Shown piece after piece: positions 46,836 to 55,060 of a DNA stretch of 64,000 nt. Position 1 is the stretch's first letter. Each line of letters begins with the position of its first letter. Source of the DNA: Campylobacter taeniopygiae (lineage in GTDB: Bacteria; Campylobacterota; Campylobacteria; Campylobacterales; Campylobacteraceae); assembly GCF_005406225.1 (NCBI RefSeq), contig NZ_NXLY01000001.1, positions 124,001 to 188,000 of the forward strand. Direction: 5' to 3'. The notes beneath the pieces were generated by a model. It made no database searches. It saw only the letters and a list, made by a program, of their open reading frames with translations, and was not told where the DNA came from. Position numbers and translations under genes: made by a program.

Positions 46836-48644
46836 TTGGAAAATATCAGAAATATAGCTGTTATTGCACACGTTGATCATGGCAAAACAACAATGGTAGA
46901 TGAATTGCTTAAGCAATCAGGAACTTTTAGCGAAAGAGAACAAATTTCAGAACGCGTAATGGACAGTAACGATATAGAAAAAGAAAGAGGTATTACCATC
47001 CTTTCAAAAAATACTGCTATTAATTATAAAGGAACAAAAATAAACATCATAGACACCCCAGGCCACGCCGATTTTGGGGGTGAAGTAGAACGTGTTTTGA
47101 AAATGATTGATGGGGTTTTACTTTTAGTTGATGCCCAAGAAGGCGTTATGCCACAAACTAAATTTGTGGTTAAAAAAGCTTTATCTTTAGGGCTTAAACC
47201 TATAGTCGTGATCAATAAAATCGACAAACCAGCAGCCGATCCTGAAAGAGTAATCAATGAAATTTTTGATCTTTTTGTGGCACTTGATGCAAACGATGAA
47301 CAACTTGATTTTCCTATCGTTTATGCGGCTGCAAAAAATGGTTATGCCAAATTAGATCTGAATGATAAAAGTGACAATATGGAGCCACTTTTCCAAACTA
47401 TTCTTGAAAAAGTTCCTGCGCCAAGTGGCACAAATGACAATCCTTTGCAACTTCAAGTTTTCACGCTTGGTTATGATAATTTTGTGGGCAAGATAGGAAT
47501 TGCAAGAATTTTTAATGGTGTAGTGAAAAAAAATCAAAATGTAATGCTTGCAAAAGCTGATGGAACAAAAGTCAATGGCAGAATTTCTAAACTTATAGGT
47601 TTTATGGGCTTAGAAAAAATGGATATTGAAGAGGCAAAAAGTGGCGATATAGTCGCGATAGCTGGTTTTGAAGCTTTAGATGTTGGTGATAGCGTTGTAG
47701 ATCCTAACAATCCTATGCCGCTTGATCCACTCCACATAGAAGAGCCAACGCTAAGTATCGTTTTTTCAGTCAATGATGGCCCATTAGCAGGAACAGAAGG
47801 CAAGCACGTTACTTCAAATAAAATCGCAGAACGCCTAGAAGCGGAAATGAAAACAAATATCGCGATGAAGTATGAAAGCACGGGCGAAGGTAAATTTAAA
47901 GTCAGCGGTAGGGGTGAACTTCAAATCACCATCTTAGCTGAAAATATGCGTAGAGAAGGCTTTGAATTTTGCATGGGAAGACCAGAAGTTATTGTAAAAG
48001 TAGAAGATGGTGTAAAAACCGAACCTTTTGAACATTTAGTGATTGATGTACCGGAAGAATTTAGCGGTGCTGTGATAGAAAAACTAGGCAAAAGAAAAGC
48101 TGAAATGAAAACAATGGCGCCAACAGGAGATGGACAAACAAGACTTGAATTTGAAATTCCAGCTCGTGGGCTTATAGGCTTTAGATCTCAATTTTTAACT
48201 GATACTAAGGGTGAAGGCGTGATGAATCACAGCTTTTTAGAATTCCGTCCTTTTAGTGGTGCTGTTGAAAAAAGAAATAACGGCGCTTTGATCTCTATGG
48301 AAAATGGCGTGGCTTTGGGATATTCTTTATTTAATCTCCAAGAACGCGGTGTGCTTTTTATCGATCCTCAAACTAAAGTTTATACCGGTATGATCATAGG
48401 AGAACACTCTCGCCCAAATGATTTGGATGTAAATCCTATCAAAGGTAAAAATCTAACCAATGTTAGAGCCAGTGGAAGCGATGATGCTATAAAACTTGTT
48501 CCACCTAGAAAATTAAGTCTTGAAAGGGCTTTAGAGTGGATAGAAGAAGATGAACTCGTAGAGGTAACTCCTCAAAATATCCGCGTACGCAAACGCTATC
48601 TTGATCCAACCCAAAGAAAAAGAATGGAAAAAGCAAAATCTTAA
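46836..48644 (+). CDS. typA: Translational GTPase TypA/BipA, TTG start
   Basis: 602 residues, the family length, from TTG 46836; ATGGAG at 46824-46829 supplies the ribosome binding site. GTPase motifs: [24 protein letters not shown] and [13 protein letters not shown]. The rest carries EF-G-like domains III and V and the TypA C-terminus. It binds ribosomes in stress adaptation. Confidence 0.96.
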   Translation: MENIRNIAVIAHVDHGKTTMVDELLKQSGTFSEREQISERVMDSNDIEKERGITILSKNTAINYKGTKINIIDTPGHADFGGEVERVLKMIDGVLLLVDAQEGVMPQTKFVVKKALSLGLKPIVVINKIDKPAADPERVINEIFDLFVALDANDEQLDFPIVYAAAKNGYAKLDLNDKSDNMEPLFQTILEKVPAPSGTNDNPLQLQVFTLGYDNFVGKIGIARIFNGVVKKNQNVMLAKADGTKVNGRISKLIGFMGLEKMDIEEAKSGDIVAIAGFEALDVGDSVVDPNNPMPLDPLHIEEPTLSIVFSVNDGPLAGTEGKHVTSNKIAERLEAEMKTNIAMKYESTGEGKFKVSGRGELQITILAENMRREGFEFCMGRPEVIVKVEDGVKTEPFEHLVIDVPEEFSGAVIEKLGKRKAEMKTMAPTGDGQTRLEFEIPARGLIGFRSQFLTDTKGEGVMNHSFLEFRPFSGAVEKRNNGALISMENGVALGYSLFNLQERGVLFIDPQTKVYTGMIIGEHSRPNDLDVNPIKGKNLTNVRASGSDDAIKLVPPRKLSLERALEWIEEDELVEVTPQNIRVRKRYLDPTQRKRMEKAKS

Positions 48645-49282
48645 TGGATGCTTTAGAACATCAAAGAATTCTCATATCTAAACGCTTGAAAATTTTAAAA
48701 ATTTTAAGCGTTTTTGAGTCTTTGATCGTATTATTTTTAGCTTTTGTTTTTATAAGAGATGCGATGATATCTCTTATTTTAGCTGTATTTGTAGGTATTT
48801 TTTTCTTTCGCTTCACTTCTAAAAAACTTATTCTTGCTAAAAAAGAATTACAAATTAACGCTCTTAATCTTTTTCTTAAATGCTACGGAGCTAAATTTAA
48901 AAAAGAGGGCTTAAGCCAAAAAGATTTTTTAAAATTGGAATTTGTTTCAAATTTAAAAGATTTTAAAAGCCAAAATTGCTTTGATTTTAAGGAATTTAAA
49001 ATCTATGATGTGCAATTTATCAATGAAAACAAAGATTTTTTTTGCGGAATTTTACTCCAGAGTTTAAAAACAAACAAAAAACATGATTTTAATGATGAAA
49101 AAAATATCTATGCCAAGCTTAAAAACAAAAATTTCACTCTAGATCATATCTTTAATAAAAACAATTATTTTCTTATTGCAACTTTGCAAAATCCTTTTTT
49201 TATCGATCTTAGTCAAAATTTAAAAGATAATTTTGAAATTTTAGAAAAAAATTTAAATTCCATCAAAAATAAATTTCTTTAG
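48644..49282 (+). CDS. Membrane protein linked to typA
   Basis: 212 residues: two hydrophobic helices (residues ~18-37 and ~43-58), then a Lys/Asn/Phe-rich soluble domain with FKIYDVQFINENKDFFCGI. Its ATG shares a base with the typA stop, so it is coupled. Function unknown; no enzyme motif seen. Confidence 0.8.
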   Translation: MDALEHQRILISKRLKILKILSVFESLIVLFLAFVFIRDAMISLILAVFVGIFFFRFTSKKLILAKKELQINALNLFLKCYGAKFKKEGLSQKDFLKLEFVSNLKDFKSQNCFDFKEFKIYDVQFINENKDFFCGILLQSLKTNKKHDFNDEKNIYAKLKNKNFTLDHIFNKNNYFLIATLQNPFFIDLSQNLKDNFEILEKNLNSIKNKFL

Positions 49283-49388
49283 CCGATATAATCTATACAA
49301 AATTTTGTAATATTAAATACTTAGACTTAACATTTAAGTTTTAATGTGATAAAATGAAATAAAATAACCAAAACTAAGGAGAAAACTC

Positions 49389-50432
49389 ATGAAAAAACAT
49401 GTTTTATTGTTAAGCCTTTGTTTAGGTTTAAGCCTAAATGCAAAAAATGTAAGCGATTACAAAGTAGGCGAAGAACTAAATGACAAAGAAGGAGTTGCTT
49501 ATTTTAAAGAGCTTTCAAACAGACCTGAACAAGAATGGCCAAATAAAAATTTAAGCATCAATGACGTACCAAAAGGCAAAGAAGGAGACTTAATCCGCTA
49601 TGGTATCAAGCTTTTAAGTAAGACAGAAAGCACCTTAGGGCCTTATAGCAAACTCAAAAAAACAAGCAATGAGGTTAATTGTATCTCTTGTCACATGGAT
49701 AATGATGGCAATGGCTTACCAGGGACAAAAAAATACGTGATCCCATTTTTAAATGTTATGAACAATTATCCAAGATTAGACATAGAAACCATGAAAATCA
49801 TTTCTTTAGAGGATAGAATTCGTGGTATGGGTGGAACTGATTCTCATAAATTTCCTAACAATTCTAAAGAAATGAAAGCGATTTTAGCGTATTTTAAATG
49901 GCTAAAAAGTGCCTATGGTATCAAAGATGGAGTGAAATTGCAAGGTGAGTTTTTTGCTAAGATGAATTTCCCAAATCGTCCAGCCGATCCGGTTCGTGGT
50001 AAAAAACTTTTTGAAGAAAATTGCGTCGCTTGTCATGGAGAAAGAGGACTAGGGGTAAAAAATGCAAACTATGAAAAAGGCACTGGGCATTTATATCCAT
50101 CATTGCTTATCTATCCTGATGGCGGACACATGGCTATGATCCCATTTTTGGCAAGATTTTTAAAATCTGCTATGCCTTTTGGTGCAAGTGCTGACAATCC
50201 GATCTTAAGTGATGGTGATGCTTTAGATATCGCAGCTTATGTTAATACAGGCTTTGTAAGAATGCCGATCGTTACAACAGAAAACCGCGCAGGACTTGAC
50301 ACTGCTTATAGCAAATCTCCGTCCTTAAAGCCTGAATATTTTGCTTCACCACAACAAAATTTAGATCCTAAAGAATACATCAAAGTCAAATACGGACCTT
50401 GGAAAAATCCAAACTATTTTCCAGGAGAATAA
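49389..50432 (+). CDS. Di-heme cytochrome c
   Basis: 347 residues with signal peptide MKKHVLLLSLCLGLSLNA and two c-type heme sites, CISCHMDND (about residue 99) and CVACHGERG (about residue 213), each with a following Met that may be an axial ligand. Periplasmic; the fold resembles thiosulfate dehydrogenase (TsdA)-type or related di-heme cytochromes. Substrate not proven. AAGGAG precedes ATG 49389. Convergent with the DUF2130 gene. Confidence 0.88.
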   Translation: MKKHVLLLSLCLGLSLNAKNVSDYKVGEELNDKEGVAYFKELSNRPEQEWPNKNLSINDVPKGKEGDLIRYGIKLLSKTESTLGPYSKLKKTSNEVNCISCHMDNDGNGLPGTKKYVIPFLNVMNNYPRLDIETMKIISLEDRIRGMGGTDSHKFPNNSKEMKAILAYFKWLKSAYGIKDGVKLQGEFFAKMNFPNRPADPVRGKKLFEENCVACHGERGLGVKNANYEKGTGHLYPSLLIYPDGGHMAMIPFLARFLKSAMPFGASADNPILSDGDALDIAAYVNTGFVRMPIVTTENRAGLDTAYSKSPSLKPEYFASPQQNLDPKEYIKVKYGPWKNPNYFPGE

Positions 50433-50459
50433 TTGATTTGGGGCTCTCCCAAATCAATC
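50431..50459. terminator. Bidirectional terminator, cytochrome c / DUF2130
   Basis: TTGATTTGGG (50433-50442) and CCCAAATCAA (50448-50457) form a 10-bp stem with a 5-nt loop that overlaps the DUF2130 stop codon. T runs follow on both sides. Confidence 0.85.
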
Positions 50460-51797
50460 TTCTTTTGCTAAATTTTCAAGACTTTTAATCCCTTCTTCAC
50501 CGATTAAATTTTCACCTTTTAAATCACTAAATATCGCGTTTAACGAACTCACAATAGCTGTAGAATTAAAACTTAAATTCTCAATAGCCCTTTCTCTTTT
50601 TTTCCATATATTTTGCAAGGCTCTTTTTTCAGCTTCAAGCTCTTCTCTCATGGTTTGGTAAGTTTTAAGTATAAAAGTGATTTGAGTGTTAAATTCTTTA
50701 GAATTTAGATATTCATATAAAATATGATTTTTTTCATCTTTATTTTGCAAGGCATTTTTTAATTTATAAGCGTTGATTATGCTTTCTCTAAGCACAGCTA
50801 AGACGCCTTTAAATTCGGCAAAAGTGCAGATTAAAATTCCTTCTTTAAAATGCGTTTTTTCTTTATCTTTAGGCATGGTTTTTGTGATCAAAACCGCAAT
50901 ATCGCTTTTTGCAGCTATGCTATCTAGCTTTAATTTATCTAGCCATTCTTTATTAAATTCCTTAGTGCGTTTGCTCTCGTATAAGATCTTGCCACAAGTA
51001 TTTCCAAAAGCATCTTTAACGATGTGCAAACAATCCGCCCCATTAACACCCTTTGGCACTTCTTTAACCTCATCACTAAAATATTCATTTTGGATATATT
51101 CTTCGATGAGTAGTTCCGCTGCTTCGCCTTGGAGTTGCTGTGAGCCTTGCTCGACTTTACGTTTTGCCGCATCAAGTTCTTGAGTGACACTTTTAAATTT
51201 GATCTCAAGTTCTTTAAATTTTATGTCTTGCTCTTCATTTATGCTTTGAAATTCAAGACGAATTTTTTCCTTTTCTAGCTCTAAATTTTTTCTTTCTTGC
51301 TCTTTAAATTCTTTAAAAGCCTCTTCTTTGATTTGCAATTTTAATCTTTCTTCATTTTCTTTTTGTTCTCTTTTTAGCCTTTCATTTTCAGCCTTTAAAG
51401 TCAAAAGTTCGCTTAGTTCTTTGCTTTTTTTATTGAGCTCTTCTTGCATGATTTTCTTTTCATTTTCATGTTCTTTAGCGAATTTTTCCATAAAATCTTT
51501 TTGAAAAATTTGCTTTTGCAAAAGTGCTTCTTGTTCGATTTTTTGTTTTTCGATGTCAAGCTTTTGGCTAACTTGCTCGCTGATGAGTTTTTCTTGTTCG
51601 GCCTTTTGTACTTTTAGCTCGGATAAAATTTTAGAATACTCCGCCCTTTTTTCATTGACTTCTTTTTCAAATTCTTGCTTTTGTTTTTGCATATCTAGTT
51701 TAGCTTTGTCTAAAATTTGAGTGTATAAAGCCAAGCTAATATCGATAAAATTTCCGCAATTTGGACATTTTATTTTTTCATTTTGAAAATTTTGCAA
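50454..51797 (-). CDS. DUF2130 coiled-coil protein
   Basis: 447 residues. A zinc-finger-like CPNCGNF near the N-terminus precedes a long coiled coil rich in Glu/Lys (residues ~35-225), then the DUF2130 domain with EAAELLIEEYIQNEYFSDEVKEVPKGVNGADCLHIV and KILYESKRTKEFNKEWLDKLK. The latter resembles a PD-(D/E)xK nuclease-like core (G-A-D, E-S-K). Function unknown; DNA-related by inference. Confidence 0.82.
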   Translation of the reverse strand: MQNFQNEKIKCPNCGNFIDISLALYTQILDKAKLDMQKQKQEFEKEVNEKRAEYSKILSELKVQKAEQEKLISEQVSQKLDIEKQKIEQEALLQKQIFQKDFMEKFAKEHENEKKIMQEELNKKSKELSELLTLKAENERLKREQKENEERLKLQIKEEAFKEFKEQERKNLELEKEKIRLEFQSINEEQDIKFKELEIKFKSVTQELDAAKRKVEQGSQQLQGEAAELLIEEYIQNEYFSDEVKEVPKGVNGADCLHIVKDAFGNTCGKILYESKRTKEFNKEWLDKLKLDSIAAKSDIAVLITKTMPKDKEKTHFKEGILICTFAEFKGVLAVLRESIINAYKLKNALQNKDEKNHILYEYLNSKEFNTQITFILKTYQTMREELEAEKRALQNIWKKRERAIENLSFNSTAIVSSLNAIFSDLKGENLIGEEGIKSLENLAKED

Positions 51798-51875
51798 ATT
51801 CTTTCCTTTTGTTAAATGGATTTTTTATAAAAATTATATTAAATTATAGCTTTTTACTTTTTAAAAAGGGAATTT

Positions 51876-53075
51876 ATGCAAAAACAAACACAAATTCACG
51901 GCTTTAAAAAATTAAAACTTATTATCATCCTTGCTTTGATGTCAAGCATAGCGCCACTTTCTACGGATATGTATTTGCCTGCGCTTTCTCACGTGCAACA
52001 AAGCTTTCAAACGAGTTCTTTTTTAACCCAATTAAGCCTTGCGAGTTTTTTCATCGCTTTTGCCCTAGGGCAGCTTATATATGGGCCTTTAAGCGATGTT
52101 TTTGGGCGAAAAATTCCTGCTTTAATAGGAATTTTGTTTTTCATACTCTCTAGCTTTTTTTGCGTGATCATTGACAATATTTATGCTTTTATCGCTTTAA
52201 GATTTTTCGAGGCTCTTGGAGGATGTGCTGGAGTTGTGATCGCAAGAGCGATCATTAATGACTTATTTGAGATCAAAGAAGCGACGGGAATTTTTGCCTT
52301 GATGATGGTTTTTAGCTCTCTTGCACCTATGCTTTCACCTACTTTTGGTGGATTTTTGCTCGAGTATTTTTCTTGGCATAGTATTTTTGCTACGCTATTT
52401 GCCCTTGGGATCACGCTTTTTTTAATGATACTTTTTGGGCTTAAAGAATCCGCACCCAAAGTTGCTGATAAAAAACAATTATGCCCTTATGAGGCTTTTA
52501 AAAAATACAAAATCGTTCTTAGCGATAAAGCTTTTTTCATCTGCGTTATTTGTGTATCTTTCGCACTGGCTGCGATGTTTGCTTATATCGCTGGATCGAG
52601 TTTTGTTTTTACGCAATTTTTTGGCATCAGTGAGCAAAAATTTGCACTGATTTTTGGAGCCAATGCCTTTGGATTTGTCATCTGTGCCAATATCAATGCA
52701 AGATTGGTTTTAAAATTTGAAAGCAAAAAAATTCTCTCTAAAGCTTTGGTGGTTATGCTTTTATCGACGATTGTTTTGCTTGTAAATGCTTGTTTTTTCC
52801 CGAATTTATTTCTTTTTGAATTTAGCCTTTTTACGAGTATAGCTATGCTTGGCTTTATCGCGCCAAATACTGTGACTTTAGCCATGGCAAGATTTAAAGA
52901 AAATAGCGGAACAGCTTCAGCTATACTTGGGGCTATGCAATTTGGCTTTGCTGGGACGATTTCTTACATCGTCGGTGCCATAAATGCAAATACACCGATA
53001 ATCCTTGCTTTAGTAATGTTTATTTGCGTTTTGATCGCTAATGGAGTGTATTTCCTAGCTAAACCTAAAATTTAG
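51876..53075 (+). CDS. Bcr/CflA-type MFS drug efflux protein
   Basis: 399 residues, 12 helices, drug:H+ antiporter family. DHA1 motifs: LSTDMYLPALSHVQQSF (N-terminus), LIYGPLSDVFGRK (motif A) and CAGVVIARAIINDLF (Bcr-type). It probably exports drugs or bicyclomycin-like compounds. Its stop codon overlaps that of the convergent pentapeptide gene by two bases. Confidence 0.92.
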   Translation: MQKQTQIHGFKKLKLIIILALMSSIAPLSTDMYLPALSHVQQSFQTSSFLTQLSLASFFIAFALGQLIYGPLSDVFGRKIPALIGILFFILSSFFCVIIDNIYAFIALRFFEALGGCAGVVIARAIINDLFEIKEATGIFALMMVFSSLAPMLSPTFGGFLLEYFSWHSIFATLFALGITLFLMILFGLKESAPKVADKKQLCPYEAFKKYKIVLSDKAFFICVICVSFALAAMFAYIAGSSFVFTQFFGISEQKFALIFGANAFGFVICANINARLVLKFESKKILSKALVVMLLSTIVLLVNACFFPNLFLFEFSLFTSIAMLGFIAPNTVTLAMARFKENSGTASAILGAMQFGFAGTISYIVGAINANTPIILALVMFICVLIANGVYFLAKPKI

Positions 53076-53080
53076 CTAGG
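53054..53080. terminator. Bidirectional terminator covering two stop codons
   Basis: CCTAGCTAAA (53054-53063) and TTTAGCTAGG (53071-53080) form a perfect 10-bp stem spanning the stops of the efflux gene and of the first pentapeptide gene. The right arm, TTTAGCTAGG, recurs at the ends of the other two pentapeptide genes without its partner. Confidence 0.8.
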
Positions 53081-54967
53081 CACTATGGAATTTTTTCTAA
53101 TTGTTTTTATAAAAGAATACGCGACAAAGCCAAACATCAAAGTATAAAATCCACCAATCACGCTAAGCGGATCAAACAAAACTCTTTTATCTGTAAAAAT
53201 CCCCATAACAGGTAAAATAATTTTTGGAGAAATCCCCATAATAATAACAATTGAAGCATAAGATAAAGCTATAAAAATATTTCTCATTATTTTAAATTTT
53301 ATACATAAAAAAAGCAAAGCCATATAAAGAGAAAGTATTACAAAATTTGTAAAAAATATACTTATAGAGTGATCCTTTATCAAAGATTCTATATTTTCAT
53401 TATAAAATTTTAAAAGCTGATACAAGCTGCCTTCTATTGATACTTTAAATCCGAAAAAATAATCAAAACCAAGAATAATAAAAAAACTTAATATACTAAA
53501 AATTCCTATAATTATCAAAAGTGAATTAAAGCTTTTTAGGATATCCGTATGATGATCGCAAAGCTGATGATAAAATATAAGCTGCCATCGCTCGATTTTT
53601 TCTTTCAAACTTTTGTCTTTTTTGTGCTCTAGTTCCAATTCTCTAGCATAAAGCTCTTGTGTTCTTAATTCTGAAGCATCGATTTGATTATGATGGGCTA
53701 TGCGATTACTCTTTAATTTTCTAAATAAATCCCTATAGTTTAACAAATTCTTATAGTTCTTTTCGGTATCTGAATTTATTTTAGCTTTGATTTCATCAAA
53801 ATCATATTGTATGTATTTGTGCTCTATATTAAATTGATTAGAAAATGTGCAATTTATAAAATTTGGTTTATTGATTTTTGATTTATCATTTAAAACGAAA
53901 TCAACATCTTTAAAAACGACTATATTATTAAATATCACATTTTCAAAATTTAACTCACCAATATTTAAGTTTTTAAAACTTGTAACATCTTTAAAGATTA
54001 CATTTTTAAAATGATATTTTTGTTCCGTGCTTTTTTTATTAGAAATAAATTCAGCATGATAAAATTCTATATCTTTAAAGATAAAATCATTATCTTTAAA
54101 AACTGTATCTATAAATCTAACCTCATCTTTAAATTTTGAAAGATAAAAATTTACCCTAGCTTGGAATGTTGTTTTTTTAAAGAAAACCTTATTTTCAAAA
54201 AATGTTTCTCTAAAACTATTTATTATTTTATTATCTTCTCGCTTGGCTAAAAATTGAGCTTTTATAAATCTAACCTCATCTTTAAATTTTGAAAGATTAA
54301 AATTTACCCTAGCTTGGAATATTGCATTAGAAAATGAGGTCTTTTTTTCAAAAATTATCTCTTTAAAACTATTTTCTATTATTTCATTATCTTCTTGCTT
54401 GGCTAAAAATTGAGCTTTTATAAATCTAACCTCATCTTTAAATTTTGAAAGATTAAAATTTACCCTAGCTTGGAATATTGCATTAGAAAATGAGGTCTTT
54501 TTTTCAAAAATTATCTCTTTAAAACTATTTTCTATTATTTCATTATCTTCTTGCTTGGCTAAAAATTGAGCTTTAAAAAAACTCACTTTATCTTGAAATG
54601 TTGCTTCATTAAAACTCACTTTATCTTGAAATGTTACCCTATTAAAATCAACTTCTTTTTCAAAATTACAACCGATAAATTCAACTTCTTTTTCAAAATT
54701 ACGATTAAAAGCAAAAACTTGATCTAAAAAATTGCATTTTAAAAAAACAATTTTTACATCGTTTTGATTTGAAAATTTTATGTTTAAAATTTTACTAAAC
54801 CCTATGGTAAGCTCTTTTATACCTTTTTCTTGCAAAACGTCAAAATCTATGCTTTCTATAGTAGCATAAAATATTTCTATCTTAGCTTCCTGAATATCAA
54901 AATTTGAATATCTTCTAGCCAAAATGCCATAACGTTTTAAATCCTCGATAAAATTTTCACTATCCAT
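53072..54967 (-). CDS. Pentapeptide/beta-helix membrane protein, copy 1
   Basis: 631 residues. A common N-terminal domain (MDSENFIEDLKRYGIL) is followed by beta-helix repeats with Phe every ~10 residues (FKDEVRFIKAQFLAKQ) to about residue 380, a helical linker, the CDHHTD motif (470-475), about four membrane helices and the tail KTIRKNSIVPS. A 52-residue module is repeated exactly. No signal peptide, so the helix domain is probably cytoplasmic. Last of three tandem paralogues downstream of a type IIG enzyme. Function unknown. Confidence 0.8.
   Translation of the reverse strand: MDSENFIEDLKRYGILARRYSNFDIQEAKIEIFYATIESIDFDVLQEKGIKELTIGFSKILNIKFSNQNDVKIVFLKCNFLDQVFAFNRNFEKEVEFIGCNFEKEVDFNRVTFQDKVSFNEATFQDKVSFFKAQFLAKQEDNEIIENSFKEIIFEKKTSFSNAIFQARVNFNLSKFKDEVRFIKAQFLAKQEDNEIIENSFKEIIFEKKTSFSNAIFQARVNFNLSKFKDEVRFIKAQFLAKREDNKIINSFRETFFENKVFFKKTTFQARVNFYLSKFKDEVRFIDTVFKDNDFIFKDIEFYHAEFISNKKSTEQKYHFKNVIFKDVTSFKNLNIGELNFENVIFNNIVVFKDVDFVLNDKSKINKPNFINCTFSNQFNIEHKYIQYDFDEIKAKINSDTEKNYKNLLNYRDLFRKLKSNRIAHHNQIDASELRTQELYARELELEHKKDKSLKEKIERWQLIFYHQLCDHHTDILKSFNSLLIIIGIFSILSFFIILGFDYFFGFKVSIEGSLYQLLKFYNENIESLIKDHSISIFFTNFVILSLYMALLFLCIKFKIMRNIFIALSYASIVIIMGISPKIILPVMGIFTDKRVLFDPLSVIGGFYTLMFGFVAYSFIKTIRKNSIVPS
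54241..54552 (-). repeat. Exact 156-bp tandem duplication within copy 1
   Basis: Units 54241-54396 and 54397-54552 appear identical base for base and encode 52 residues each (RFIKAQFLAKQEDNEIIEN and onward). A diverged third unit lies next to them. Identity at synonymous sites shows recent duplication or gene conversion. Confidence 0.85.
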
Positions 54968-55060
54968 TTAATCCCTCATCTTTCATCGTATTTCCTTGAC
55001 TTTCATTTGTTTTTAGCTAGGCACTATGGAATTTTTACGTGCGGTTTTTTGGAGTGAAAA
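54943..55060. repeat. Repeated spacer joining copies 1 and 2
   Basis: The 5' leader block (54943-55013) matches the one ahead of copy 3 at 59281-59351 nearly base for base. The 3' end block (55013-55060) matches 57349-57396 over 48 bases. These mark the joints of a tandem duplication. Confidence 0.8.
54960..54986 (-). CDS. Nine-codon mini-ORF overlapping the start of copy 1
   Basis: ATG AAA GAT GAG GGA TTA AAT GGA TAG, preceded by AAGGAAA, overlaps the copy 1 start codon (ATGGATAG). It may act as a leader peptide or be a remnant of a longer N-terminus, as copy 2 begins with this same MKDE reading. Confidence 0.4.
   Translation of the reverse strand: MKDEGLNG

Noticed and set aside
54241-54552. 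Regular repeats that could suggest a CRISPR array
   Set aside because: The 156-bp units are directly adjacent, in frame, and translate into beta-helix modules; there are no unique spacers.
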